The notes under the pieces are model-generated. The model was not told the DNA's origin, ran no database searches, and saw nothing but the letters and a program-made list of their open reading frames with translations. 64,000 nucleotides of DNA from Flammeovirgaceae bacterium 311 (GTDB lineage: Bacteria; Bacteroidota; Bacteroidia; Cytophagales; Cyclobacteriaceae). Below are positions 36,780-45,699 of the stretch, piece after piece. Position 1 is the stretch's first letter. The number at the start of each line of letters is the position of its first letter. Location: contig CP004371.1 of NCBI GenBank assembly GCA_000597885.1, positions 3,550,501 to 3,614,500 on the forward strand. The letters run 5' to 3'. The translations under genes were made by a program, and so were the position numbers.

Positions 36780-37739
36780 CTAATCTTTTGCAAGAGATTT
36801 AGGCCGATGTTTGCGGTACCTGACAATTGCCAGCCAAACCAGGGCAGCGATGATCCAGAGCGGCCATAGCCTGAATATAAAGAGCAGCAAACCGAGCAGC
36901 AGCTGCCAGCCGCCATCCAGGGCACCTAAAATACGCTGCCCGAAATGGGGGGTGCGGCTGGGCAGGTACTCGTACTTCTGTACCTGGTAGAGGTTGAGGT
37001 GAATGGTGCTGTAGCCTACCTGGTGGCTAAGGTAGCGCAGCTGGCCTTCTTTGGCCTCTATCTCCTCCTGCAGCTGGCGGAGCTTTTCTTCCACTTCCAG
37101 AATTTCTTTTACCGTGTTGGCTTTTTGCAGCAGCTCCTGGTAACGCTTCTCCACCTTTTTCTTGGTTTGCAGGCGGCTGCGCAAATCTACATACTGCTCG
37201 GTTACGTCCTGTGCCTCTACCGACTTATGGTCTACCCGCTCCGGCAGCGTGCCAAGCGCATTCAGCAGTGCATCGAAGTGGCGGGATGGTACCCGCAGGG
37301 TTAAATTGAGCTCGTGCCGCTGCTGGCTGTTGTTTTGGTGAGAGGAGGAGATGTAACCACCAGTCTTTTTCACCAGGCTATCTACTTTATGATTGGCCTC
37401 CTGCAGCGCTTTTACCTCATAGACCAGGGAGGCTGTTTTGATAATTTGCTTGGCGACGGTATCCAGGGGTGTGGGAATGGGCTGTGACACATTTGTATAG
37501 GCAGAGGGGCCACCGGCTACAGATGCCATATCAGCAGGTATTTCAATGGCTTCAAAGCTGATGTCTCCTGCCCGATCGTACATGTCCCGCATGGGAGGAG
37601 CGGCTTGTTCTTTCAATGGAGCATGAAAGACCTCTTCGAACTCATCGCCTGCATTATCACCTGAACTTTTGCTGTTTTCAGCATCGCAGGCGGTAAAGAG
37701 GAGGAGCAACAGCAGGGGGAGAAAGGGGAGCTTTTTCAT
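36780..37739 (-). CDS. DUF4349 domain lipoprotein
   Basis: A 319-residue protein: lipoprotein signal with lipobox LFTAC (residues 14-18), an acidic Ser/Glu-rich linker and the DUF4349 domain (TASLVYEVKALQEANHKVDS, KTGGYISSSHQNNSQQRHEL, VEAQDVTEQYVDLRSRLQTK). Next are a coiled coil (LEVEEKLRQLQEEIEAKEGQ) and a C-terminal transmembrane helix (WQLLLGLLLFIFRLWPLWI). The start at 37739 gives the lipobox. Function is unknown; the domain is widespread in bacterial envelopes. Confidence 0.82.
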   Translation of the reverse strand: MKKLPFLPLLLLLLFTACDAENSKSSGDNAGDEFEEVFHAPLKEQAAPPMRDMYDRAGDISFEAIEIPADMASVAGGPSAYTNVSQPIPTPLDTVAKQIIKTASLVYEVKALQEANHKVDSLVKKTGGYISSSHQNNSQQRHELNLTLRVPSRHFDALLNALGTLPERVDHKSVEAQDVTEQYVDLRSRLQTKKKVEKRYQELLQKANTVKEILEVEEKLRQLQEEIEAKEGQLRYLSHQVGYSTIHLNLYQVQKYEYLPSRTPHFGQRILGALDGGWQLLLGLLLFIFRLWPLWIIAALVWLAIVRYRKHRPKSLAKD

Positions 37740-37826
37740 AGGGAGAAAGAGGTTTTGGTAAAAAGCTTTTACCTTCAACGCCCTGCTGCTCCTGAAATTG
37801 TGACTAAATTTCTTCAAAAAGTAAAA

Positions 37827-38360
37827 CTACTGCCGGTAAATCTTTTCCAGCAGGCTCCATAGCACAATCCCCATTGTTACCGATACATTCAGGGAGTGCT
37901 TGGTACCCCACTGGGGTATTTCCAGGGCGGCATCGGCAAGTTTCATCACCCCTTCGCTTACTCCTTCCACTTCGTTGCCAAACACCAGGGCATACTTTTG
38001 CCCCTCTGCCGGCCTAAACTGCTGCAGCTGGGTACTACCTTCGGCCTGCTCTATAGCTAAAAGCTGGTAGCCTTCTTCCTTCAACCTTCTGCATAAATCA
38101 GCCACATCAGGGGCATGCGCCCAGGCTACTGTTTCCTGTGCGCCCAAGGCAGATTTATGGATTTCGCGGTGGGGCGGCGTGCCTGTAATACCACAGAGGT
38201 AGATCTTTTCTGCTGCAAAGGCATCGGCGGTGCGAAAGGCGCTGCCTACATTGTTGAGGCTGCGGATGTTATCGAGCACCAGTACCAGCGGGTGCTTGGG
38301 CAGCTGTTCAAATTCCTGGGGGCTAAGGCGGTTCAGTTCGTCGAGCTTAAGTTTGCGCAT
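37827..38360 (-). CDS. TrmH/SpoU-family RNA 2'-O-methyltransferase
   Basis: The 177-residue SPOUT enzyme shows the three family motifs: LVLDNIRSLNNVGSAFRTAD (motif 1), LVFGNEVEGVSEGVM (motif 2) and IPQWGTKHSLNVSVTMGIVLW (motif 3, split here by the knot). It transfers a methyl group from S-adenosylmethionine to ribose 2'-OH in tRNA or rRNA; the target is not identifiable. The gene starts at 38360, 6 bases downstream of a CAATACC-type heptad array, and is divergent from mutS. Confidence 0.88.
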   Translation of the reverse strand: MRKLKLDELNRLSPQEFEQLPKHPLVLVLDNIRSLNNVGSAFRTADAFAAEKIYLCGITGTPPHREIHKSALGAQETVAWAHAPDVADLCRRLKEEGYQLLAIEQAEGSTQLQQFRPAEGQKYALVFGNEVEGVSEGVMKLADAALEIPQWGTKHSLNVSVTMGIVLWSLLEKIYRQ

Positions 38361-38365
38361 GGTGG

Positions 38366-38400
38366 TATTGTGTAGTGGGTATTGAGTATTAGGTATAGCC
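38366..38400 (-). repeat. heptad repeat array, CAATACC type (copy 3)
   Basis: On the plus strand five 7-mers: TATTGTG, TAGTGGG, TATTGAG, TATTAGG, TATAGCC. In the direction of the TrmH-family gene they read as CAATA-type units, ending 6 bases before its ATG. Confidence 0.65.
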
Positions 38401-38545
38401 CGGCTGGCAAAAATATGGCAGTGCAAGAAATTGCCAGACCTGCACAATGAGTAGCACTCGCTACTAAAATGTAAAGTAGCAGCACATTTTTTTAAATACG
38501 AAAGCTTCTTTAGAAAGAGAATTCCTGCAAAGCAACTGAAATCAT

Positions 38546-38553
38546 TATCTTTG
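38546..38553 (+). promoter_or_regulatory. likely -7 promoter element of mutS
   Basis: TATCTTTG fits TAnnTTTG exactly and lies 33 bases before the mutS ATG. The -33 TTG is not clear. Confidence 0.4.
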
Positions 38554-38586
38554 AGATTGGCGGAGCCGGAAAGCCTTATACTAAAG

Positions 38587-41214
38587 ATGACGAAAGACAC
38601 AGCAGTTAAAACAAAAAAAGAAGAAACCCCTCTGATGAAGCAGTACAATGCCATCAAGGCAAAGCACCCAGGTGCACTGCTCCTTTTCCGGGTGGGCGAT
38701 TTTTACGAGACTTTTGGTGATGATGCTGTTACCGCCAGCAAGGTGCTGGATATTGTGCTCACCAAACGCTCTAACGGTTCGGCCTCCGAGGTAGAGCTGG
38801 CTGGTTTTCCGCACCACAGCCTCGACTCCTACCTGCCCCGCCTGGTACGTGCCGGCTACCGCGTAGCCATATGCGACCAGCTGGAAGACCCAAAGACGGT
38901 GAAGGGCATTGTAAAGCGGGGCGTAACCGAGCTGGTAACACCCGGCCTTAGCTTTAACGACCAGGTGCTGGAAAAAAGCCGCAACAACTACCTCTGCTCC
39001 CTGCATTTTGGCAAGGGCAGTATTGGCATTGCCTTTCTGGATGTATCTACCGGCGAGTTTATGGTGGCCGAAGGTCCGCAGGAGTACATCGAAAAGCTGA
39101 TGCAGGGCCTGCAGCCTTCAGAAGTGATCTACAGCAAGGGCTGCCGCAAGCGCTTTGCAGAACAGTACAGCAACTACAGTTTCAGCACTTATACGCCCGA
39201 GGACTGGGTTTTTCAGCACGACTACGCCTATGAGTGCCTCACCAAACATTTTGGTACTACCTCGCTTAAAGGCTTTGGCGTAGAAGACCTGCCCGAAGGC
39301 ATCATAGCCGCCGGCGCCGTGCTGCACTACCTGCAGGAAACCGAGCACCACGACATGAACCACCTGGTGCAGCTCTCGCGCATTGCCGAGGAGCACTATG
39401 TATGGCTCGATCCCTTTACCATCCGCAACCTGGAGCTGGTGTATCCGCAGCAGCCCGACGGCATTCCGCTCATCCATGTGCTGGACCAGACCGCTACCCC
39501 CATGGGTGCCCGCCAGCTACGCCGCTGGCTGGTAATGCCGCTTAAAGAGCTAAAAGCCATCCAGGAGCGGCTGGAGGTGGTAGAAGCCCTTACCAGGCAG
39601 CCCGAGCTACTGCTGCAACTCACCAAAAGCCTGCGCAGCATTGGCGACCTGGAGCGCCTGATCTCCAAAGTGGCAGTGGGCCGCATCAACCCGCGGGAGA
39701 TGCTGCAGCTGAAGAAATCGCTGAAGCACACCCTGCCCATCCGCGATATGCTGGCCGGGGGCAACATTGAGCCCCTGCGCAAGCTGGCCGACCAGCTGAA
39801 CCCCTGCACCTACCTCTACGAGCGCATTGAGCGGGAGCTGGCCGACGAGGTGCCCCTGGTGACCAACCAGGGCGGCATGATGCGCGATGGTATTCACGAA
39901 AAGCTGGACGAGCTGCGCAGCATTGCCTACAGCGGCAAAGATTACCTGCTGCAGATCCAGCAGCGTGAAACTGCACGCACCGGTATCTCCTCCCTGAAAA
40001 TAGCTTATAACAAAGTATTTGGCTATTACCTGGAGGTTACCAACGCCCATAAAAATAAAGTACCGCAGGACTGGATCCGCAAGCAAACCCTCGTTAATGC
40101 CGAGCGCTATATTACCGAGGAGCTCAAGACCTATGAAGAGAAGATCCTGAATGCAGAAGGCGAGATCAACAGCATTGAGCAGAGCCTCTTTAACGAGCTG
40201 GTAGCAGCCGCTGCCGAGTACACAATGCACATTCAGCAAAATGCCCGGGTGCTGGCCACCGTTGACTGCCTTTCGGGTTTTGCAGCCGTAGCCCAGAAGC
40301 GCGGCTACATCAAACCCCAGGTAAATGATGGTTTTGCCATCGACATCGAGCAGGGCCGCCACCCGGTTATTGAGCAGCAGCTGCCGCCAGATCAGCCCTA
40401 CATTCCTAACGATACGCTGCTTGACCCGGATGAGCAGCAGATCATGATTATTACCGGCCCTAACATGGCGGGTAAATCGGCCCTGCTGCGGCAAACAGCC
40501 CTTATTGTACTGATGGCGCAGGTAGGTTCTTTTGTGCCGGCCAAACGGGCTGCCATTGGCGTGGTAGACCGGGTGTTCACGCGTGTAGGCGCCTCCGATA
40601 ACCTGGCCCGTGGCGAAAGTACCTTTATGGTGGAGATGATAGAAACGGCCTCCATCCTCAACAACCTAAGCGACCGCAGCCTTGTGCTGATGGACGAGAT
40701 TGGCCGTGGCACCAGCACCTACGATGGTATTTCCATTGCCTGGAGCATTGTGGAGTACCTGCACGGCAACGATAAATACCGCCCCAAGACCCTTTTTGCC
40801 ACCCACTATCACGAGCTGAACCAGCTGGCCGAAGACCTGCCGCGGGTCCGTAACTTTAACGTATCGGTTAAAGAGCTGGGCGATAAGGTAATCTTTATGC
40901 GCAAACTGCAGCCAGGCGGCAGCGAGCACAGCTTTGGTATTCACGTAGCGCAAATGGCTGGTATGCCCAACCGGGTGGTGATCCGCGCCAGCGAGATCAT
41001 GCATCACCTGGAGGGTGATAAGAGCAGGCTACAGCACCAGCAAAAGGTAAAGGAGGTGCCCAAGAATACCTACCAACTAAGCCTCTTTGAGCTGGATCCG
41101 AAATTTGAGCAGGTGCGCGAGCTCATTGAAAAAACCGACATCAACACTATTTCACCGGTAGAGGCCCTCCTGAAGCTTAACGAGATCAAGGGCCTGCTGG
41201 AGAAGAAGGGATAA
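38587..41214 (+). CDS. mutS: DNA mismatch repair protein MutS
   Basis: The 875-residue protein has every MutS domain: mismatch-binding motif GDFYETFGDDA (Phe39, Glu41), core and clamp domains, and the ABC ATPase with Walker A GPNMAGKS (near 624), signature and Walker B LVLMDEIGRGTSTYDG and the His switch FATHYHELNQL. The C-terminal helices end in LLKLNEIKGLLEKKG. It recognises base mismatches and recruits MutL. The start at 38587 (MTKDTAVKTKKEETPLM) is preferred over the in-frame codon at 38551 because it lies downstream of the putative -7 element. Confidence 0.97.
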   Translation: MTKDTAVKTKKEETPLMKQYNAIKAKHPGALLLFRVGDFYETFGDDAVTASKVLDIVLTKRSNGSASEVELAGFPHHSLDSYLPRLVRAGYRVAICDQLEDPKTVKGIVKRGVTELVTPGLSFNDQVLEKSRNNYLCSLHFGKGSIGIAFLDVSTGEFMVAEGPQEYIEKLMQGLQPSEVIYSKGCRKRFAEQYSNYSFSTYTPEDWVFQHDYAYECLTKHFGTTSLKGFGVEDLPEGIIAAGAVLHYLQETEHHDMNHLVQLSRIAEEHYVWLDPFTIRNLELVYPQQPDGIPLIHVLDQTATPMGARQLRRWLVMPLKELKAIQERLEVVEALTRQPELLLQLTKSLRSIGDLERLISKVAVGRINPREMLQLKKSLKHTLPIRDMLAGGNIEPLRKLADQLNPCTYLYERIERELADEVPLVTNQGGMMRDGIHEKLDELRSIAYSGKDYLLQIQQRETARTGISSLKIAYNKVFGYYLEVTNAHKNKVPQDWIRKQTLVNAERYITEELKTYEEKILNAEGEINSIEQSLFNELVAAAAEYTMHIQQNARVLATVDCLSGFAAVAQKRGYIKPQVNDGFAIDIEQGRHPVIEQQLPPDQPYIPNDTLLDPDEQQIMIITGPNMAGKSALLRQTALIVLMAQVGSFVPAKRAAIGVVDRVFTRVGASDNLARGESTFMVEMIETASILNNLSDRSLVLMDEIGRGTSTYDGISIAWSIVEYLHGNDKYRPKTLFATHYHELNQLAEDLPRVRNFNVSVKELGDKVIFMRKLQPGGSEHSFGIHVAQMAGMPNRVVIRASEIMHHLEGDKSRLQHQQKVKEVPKNTYQLSLFELDPKFEQVRELIEKTDINTISPVEALLKLNEIKGLLEKKG

Positions 41215-41275
41215 TTGCCAATCTTTACATGCACATTGAATAGCAGCTCATCACATGCTTAAGCTCTTCGATAAA

Positions 41276-41306
41276 ACAAAAACCTGCCAGTAAAGGCAGG
41301 TTTTTC
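41276..41306. terminator. bidirectional terminator between mutS and the T9SS cargo gene
   Basis: Stem AACCTGCC / GGCAGGTT with 6-base loop AGTAAA, A-rich before and T-rich after, shared by two convergent genes. Confidence 0.88.
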
Positions 41307-41330
41307 TCATTAACACCTATTATGCATCAT

Positions 41331-43271
41331 CTATTTAATGATCTTTACTTGCTGGTTAAGCCTGTCGCCGCGTATCACAAGCAGGTATACTCCATTCGAC
41401 CATGTGCTGTGATCTACTGGCCAGTGATAACTACCGCCTGCTTTGGTCATGGGAAAGGCTTTTTCTGCTACCATACGTCCTTTCAGATCATAAACGGCAG
41501 CTTTTATCTCCTGATCCTTTTCCAGCTCAGGAAATGCCAGCCACAAACCTTCTGCTGTAAGCGGGTTTGGATAAGCCGTAATGGCAGATACTGAAGAAAC
41601 AGCTACAACAGTAGATTTTGTCTTTGCCTTATCCTTGGCTTTGCTCTTGCCCTTGTCTTTTGCCTTGGCTTTATGAATCACGATAGAACCACCTCCCAGG
41701 GAATGAGTAGCTTCGGCACCCAGGGCAGCTCCCGCCTGGTTATCGTACACAATTACGCCAGCAGGATTCCAGATGATCACGCGGATTTTATCGGCTACTT
41801 TTTTGCCCAGCATATCGCCATCAATTACAGATACCAGGTAACGATAGCCGCTTACTCCATTCAGCATGCCCATTCCCTGGTACAGCGCCTGATGATCTTC
41901 TACCTGCAGCCACTGCTGGCTGGTACCTTTGAAATTGAAGCCGCCGGCCTGCAGTTTGAAATTAAAACTCCCTTTAGGCGTAAGCTCTTTCTTGTGATGT
42001 TTGCTGTTTAGGCTAAAGTGTGCTTTGCCTTTAACAGCAGGTTTGCTAATCCAGGCACCCGGAGGGGAATAGAACCAGCCGCCACCTGTTAAAAATCCGG
42101 ATCCAGCGCCTGTAACCGGATCGGATACTATCAGCTTCTCATGATGGGTAATGGAAGCTGTTTCTCCACAACTATTCTCCAGGTACAACTCGATGGTATA
42201 CATGCCTGCACTGCTGTAGCGGTGGGCGCCTCTAATGGTATTTCCATCCAGGGTTGCTTCAGACTGGCTGCCATCGCCCCAGTACCAGATGGCGCTGCTG
42301 ATTTCACCACCATCCAGCATATTGATGCTTACCGCCACCTCGCCATTAACTGGCTGTACTCCTTCCGGGATTTGGATTTCCTCCAGGCTAAAGGCCGGGC
42401 ACTCCTCATAAGTGATCGTGACCAGTTGCGTAATAGAGACTGAATTACCATGATAATCACTGGCCGTCCAGGTAACAAGGGTTTCACCAACCGGGAAAGC
42501 AGCAGGCGCATCGTTCTTAAGCTCATAGTAGGTACAGTTTTCGGTAACCTGAGGTGCCGGCAGCACAAAAGTAGCTACCGTACTGCCCGGATCGGACGGC
42601 CGGGTAACAGGTTCGGGAATTGTAGTAAAAACAGGGGGCTGTTTGTCTTCAACAGTAATGTAAAGCGTAAAATAATCTGTATTTCCACTTTCATCTTTCG
42701 CTTCATACACTATTTCCGTCAGGCCTACAGGAAAATAATCTCCGGAAGTGTAATTGCCATTTACCACAGTAATGGTTGTCGAGCTACAATTATCGCCGGC
42801 GCCAGGTTCGGGAAATGTTACCTGTGCACCACACTGGCCATAAGGAGCTTCTACTGTGTAAGAGTCAGGTTGGAAATAGGGAAAAATAGGCGGCTGAGTA
42901 TCAGCAACAATAATGTTCTGTGTATCACTGGCCGTATTACCGAACTCATCTGTTACTGTCCAGGTAATTGTAGTAGTGCCTGGGTAGTAAATTGTATAGA
43001 ATTCATCATAATCATCCTCATTACTGCGGCTAACTGTACAGTTATTGCAGTTTTCAGGTATAATGGGAGTACCCAGGTCCTCATGAGGAATCAATACACT
43101 ACATTCCTCCCAGTCAACACCAATCTCTATGTCGGGTGGTGCAATGATGAATAGTTCCTGCCTATAGATTGAGGTAGTAGCTGTGTTGCCTGTTTCGGTA
43201 GCCAGCAGAGGTAGTGTGCAGAAAATTAAAAACATCACTGCCGCTCCAAAGAGTCTGTAGAAGTTCTTCAT
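41331..43271 (-). CDS. secreted HYR/PKD protein with type IX secretion C-terminal tail
   Basis: The 646-residue protein has a signal peptide (residues 1-25) and three HYR-type Ig-like domains in order (TITWTVTDEFGNTASDT, IVYEAKDESGNTDYFTLY, LVTWTASDYHGNSVSITQ). Then come a PKD-like domain (AIWYWGDGSQSEATLDG), a post-PKD module, a Lys/Ala/Asp-rich linker of KAKDKGKSKAKDKAKTKS type and a T9SS type A sorting domain (AYPNPLTAEGLWLAFPE, AAVYDLKGRMV, WSNGVYLLVIRGD). It is exported by the type IX system and attached to or released from the cell surface. Start 43271 is chosen for the signal peptide. Confidence 0.9.
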   Translation of the reverse strand: MKNFYRLFGAAVMFLIFCTLPLLATETGNTATTSIYRQELFIIAPPDIEIGVDWEECSVLIPHEDLGTPIIPENCNNCTVSRSNEDDYDEFYTIYYPGTTTITWTVTDEFGNTASDTQNIIVADTQPPIFPYFQPDSYTVEAPYGQCGAQVTFPEPGAGDNCSSTTITVVNGNYTSGDYFPVGLTEIVYEAKDESGNTDYFTLYITVEDKQPPVFTTIPEPVTRPSDPGSTVATFVLPAPQVTENCTYYELKNDAPAAFPVGETLVTWTASDYHGNSVSITQLVTITYEECPAFSLEEIQIPEGVQPVNGEVAVSINMLDGGEISSAIWYWGDGSQSEATLDGNTIRGAHRYSSAGMYTIELYLENSCGETASITHHEKLIVSDPVTGAGSGFLTGGGWFYSPPGAWISKPAVKGKAHFSLNSKHHKKELTPKGSFNFKLQAGGFNFKGTSQQWLQVEDHQALYQGMGMLNGVSGYRYLVSVIDGDMLGKKVADKIRVIIWNPAGVIVYDNQAGAALGAEATHSLGGGSIVIHKAKAKDKGKSKAKDKAKTKSTVVAVSSVSAITAYPNPLTAEGLWLAFPELEKDQEIKAAVYDLKGRMVAEKAFPMTKAGGSYHWPVDHSTWSNGVYLLVIRGDRLNQQVKIIK

Positions 43272-43988
43272 AAATGATGAAAAAAGTGGTTTAAGAAAAT
43301 TATCAGGAACATCTGGTGCTTTAGGAAGCCCTGGATCACTAATGCAGTACTGGTCCCTAATATTTACTATTGATCTCTGTTCTGCCAGATCCGGCTGTAT
43401 TACCTTACCTGCAAGGCTTTTGCCGATATACAATAAATTGACAGATACCCTGCCCGAAGCAAAATCAGTTTACGGGTGTTGCACTGTTGTATTTTCTCTG
43501 GCAGCCTGTCAAATAATACTACTTGGCTACAGGCAATCTGAACCCTAAAAAGTAAGCAGGCATTCTGAGGAGCAATCTTTATTAAAATAATCAGAGAATA
43601 AAGGTAACCAGTATGCTGTTTCATTGCAAGATTACACCATAATAAATCTGCCTTATATCCTATTTAGGAAAAGTATTGGTTAACGATCTATGCCAATGCT
43701 GCTGTTCAATTTATTTGCCATGCAAAAATTTCTATAGCCATGCTCTAATATTAGCTATTCAGCTAATATTGATTAGCAGAAAGCTGAAATGAATGGTAGA
43801 GATTGGAGATTACCACTAAATACTTTTCCTCCCCGTACTGACAAAGTATGTATGCTGATCAATTCGTTATCTGGTAATCCGGAGCAATAATTTCCTGATT
43901 ATCAGGCCAGATATTAAGTAGTACACTTTGCAGAAAACGGTACAGAGAAAATCAGCGTAAATTTTTTTAATTTTTTTGCGGCGAGCTA
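43272..43988. other. long spacer before the tRNA pair
   Basis: About 700 AT-rich bases with no convincing gene. The first part is the upstream region of the secreted HYR protein. Near 43747-43770 lies a perfect inverted repeat (listed separately). Short reading frames here have no protein-like character. Confidence 0.4.
43747..43770. repeat. perfect 10-bp inverted repeat
   Basis: AATATTAGCT, loop ATTC, AGCTAATATT. It is AT-rich and without a T-run, so more like an operator or a cruciform site than a terminator. Confidence 0.5.
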
Positions 43989-44018
43989 TTGCCTTTTTAT
44001 TTCGATGCACTACCTTTG
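43989..44018 (+). promoter_or_regulatory. promoter of the tRNA-Gly/tRNA-Leu operon
   Basis: TTG at 43989-43991, a 19-base spacer and TACCTTTG at 44011-44018 give an exact Bacteroidota sigma-A promoter (TTG-N19-TAnnTTTG). Transcription would start near 44024-44026, about 30 bases before the first tRNA. Confidence 0.8.
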
Positions 44019-44056
44019 TAATCCCAACCGGTTAGCGGAAGGGGAAAACACAAAAC

Positions 44057-44129
44057 GCGAAAGTAGCTCAGCTGGTAGAGCGCGACCTTGCCAAGGTCGA
44101 GGTCGCGGGTTCGAACCCCGTCTTTCGCT
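44057..44129 (+). tRNA. tRNA-Gly(GCC)
   Basis: Complete 73-nt cloverleaf: acceptor GCGAAAG pairing with CTTTCGC, D arm with AGCTCAGCTGGTAGAGC, anticodon stem CGACC/GGTCG with loop TTGCCAA (anticodon GCC), T arm GCGGGTTCGAACCCCGT. CCA is not encoded. Confidence 0.97.
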
Positions 44130-44201
44130 CAAAGAAGAGCATCCTGCCACGGGATGCTTTTTCGTTAAAAGGCTAGGTATGATACGATTACTTAGTCGGC
44201 C

Positions 44202-44287
44202 GCCGGGATGGTGGAACTGGTAGACACGCAGGACTTAAAATCCTGTGGCACGCAAGTGCCGTGCGGGTTCGATTCCCGCTCCTGGTA
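44202..44287 (+). tRNA. tRNA-Leu(TAA)
   Basis: 86-nt class II tRNA with a long variable arm. Acceptor GCCGGGA pairs with TCCTGGT (two G-U pairs), the anticodon loop CTTAAAA has anticodon TAA, the variable arm is TGGCACGCAAGTGCCG, and the T arm is GCGGGTTCGATTCCCGC. CCA is not encoded. Confidence 0.96.
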
Positions 44288-44296
44288 CGAAATAAG

Positions 44297-44336
44297 CCTC
44301 ATAACAAGCTGATTGCAGCAAGTTGTGAGGTTTTTT
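44297..44336 (+). terminator. terminator of the tRNA operon
   Basis: Stem CCTCATAAC / GTTGTGAGG (one G-U pair) with a 16-base loop, then TTTTTT, ten bases after the tRNA-Leu. Confidence 0.85.
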
Positions 44337-44495
44337 CATTTATAGCGCAACAACGGTGCAACAAGAAGTACTTTATAGCTTCACTTTTTGCTCTACGTTG
44401 TTAAAATATTTATGTAGGCCTGAAATATTTTGTTGCGCTGCTCCTGGAATATGCAGAGAAGAAAAACTGACAATACTTCTCTAGCAACAATCTAC

Positions 44496-44786
44496 CTAGT
44501 CTTTGGCTTCATGATGATGGGAGCGTTCGCCGACAATGGCAAATAGATCTAAGCTTTCTTGAGTCTTCAAAGCAACAGGAGGTTTACAAATCTTGCAAGG
44601 CTCAAAACCTTTAGCTCTAGCTTCCTTAACTGTTGTTTGAATCTTGCTCTTGCTTAGATACCGGCAACCATCCTCATGGTACTTTGCGCCAGTTTTGGTA
44701 ACATAGACAGTCTGTGCTGAAGCTGCATAGGTAAAGCCTATCAGCATAACCAGCATTAGCAGGGTACGTTGAATAAACCTTTGCAT
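44496..44786 (-). CDS. small exported protein with Cys-rich domain
   Basis: The 96-residue protein has a signal peptide (ending ASAQ, about 24 residues) and a compact domain with pattern KTGAKYHEDGCRYL, then KIQTTVKEARAKGFEPC and CKICKPP. The KTG-x2-YH-x3-C ... PC-x2-C arrangement is a known small Cys module found at the ends of secreted nucleases and alone. The four Cys/His residues could bind a metal. Alone as here its role is unknown. It is the first gene after the tRNA-Leu. Confidence 0.7.
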   Translation of the reverse strand: MQRFIQRTLLMLVMLIGFTYAASAQTVYVTKTGAKYHEDGCRYLSKSKIQTTVKEARAKGFEPCKICKPPVALKTQESLDLFAIVGERSHHHEAKD

Positions 44787-44871
44787 TGGGAGAGAGGTTT
44801 GTACTTAAGGTAGTAATTTATATTGTTATTACAATAGTCTTACCCCTACATAGCCCTATAACTTAAATGCT

Positions 44872-45699
44872 TTAGTCACAAGTAAATTCATAAGTTGAAG
44901 TTACGAGGGTAGGTTCGTTTGTGTCTACTGTAGTTATGATATCAGCTTTTGTAGGGTATCCATCTGAATCAAATTCATAATCATATTCTCTTGTCCTTTC
45001 AGAAACGGTACCGGCGATTAGATCATTCACTGTCCTTGAGTCACGTTTAATAAAGTTTTTATTATATGATATCACATCTGATACTCCAAAATGTGAAAGC
45101 AAAACCATAGTTTCAGCTCCCATCTTAGCTTTATTCTCACGGTCTTCATAATACTCATATTCATCGTTAACTCGAAAATCTCCTTGATTAGATTTTTTGG
45201 ATATTATATTGCCGTTTTGCCACATGAAAATGTCCGTAGCCGTCACCGTTTCAACACCATCTTTTTCTCTTAACCATGTGAGTGTGCTTATTTGGTTCTT
45301 ACTATCATATTCAGCCTTTACAATAATATTAAAAACCTCTCCACTAGTATACGAATGCCTGTCTTCTATCCAATTGCCCTTGGTATCATATTGAGTGATG
45401 TGCGTGCCATTTAGATTTGGAGCACTTGAACTAACTCGATGAAATCTGCTAATAAAGCCTTTTGTATCATAATCAAAAGTATAATATTGTAAAAGATCTC
45501 CTGTTTTAATTCCGATTTGTTCTAGTTTAATAAGTTGATCGTTGCTATTATAATGTTTAATATATTTAACGCCTGTGGTGTACGTTATACTCGTTTCTAA
45601 ACATTCTATCAGTTGAGGCACTGGCTCATTTTCTTCATTCTCACAGGATGTTATTAGTATTGGTATAAACAAAATACAAAGCACCAAAACATTTTTCAT
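44872..45699 (-). CDS. lipoprotein with YD-like repeats
   Basis: 275 residues with lipobox LITSC (after MKNVLVLCILFIPI) and several sheet-forming segments of the YD/RHS-like kind: YTFDYDTKGFISRFHRV, TQYDTKGNWIEDRHSY, KAEYDSKNQISTLTWL and EYDYEFDSDGYPTKADI. The protein is likely anchored on the envelope. AT-rich codon use compared with the core. Start 45699 gives the lipobox; 30 further residues upstream in frame have no signal. Confidence 0.72.
   Translation of the reverse strand: MKNVLVLCILFIPILITSCENEENEPVPQLIECLETSITYTTGVKYIKHYNSNDQLIKLEQIGIKTGDLLQYYTFDYDTKGFISRFHRVSSSAPNLNGTHITQYDTKGNWIEDRHSYTSGEVFNIIVKAEYDSKNQISTLTWLREKDGVETVTATDIFMWQNGNIISKKSNQGDFRVNDEYEYYEDRENKAKMGAETMVLLSHFGVSDVISYNKNFIKRDSRTVNDLIAGTVSERTREYDYEFDSDGYPTKADIITTVDTNEPTLVTSTYEFTCD

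Noticed and set aside
39607-40494. Long antisense open frame of 295 codons opposite mutS
   Set aside because: It mirrors the codon bias of the strong coding strand of mutS, has no family resemblance and is a typical shadow frame in GC-richer genes.
44270-44400. tRNA-Leu 3' end as integration site
   Set aside because: A second copy of the tRNA 3' sequence, which would mark the other end of an integrated element, was looked for in the window and not found. The idea is kept only as a possibility in the island finding.
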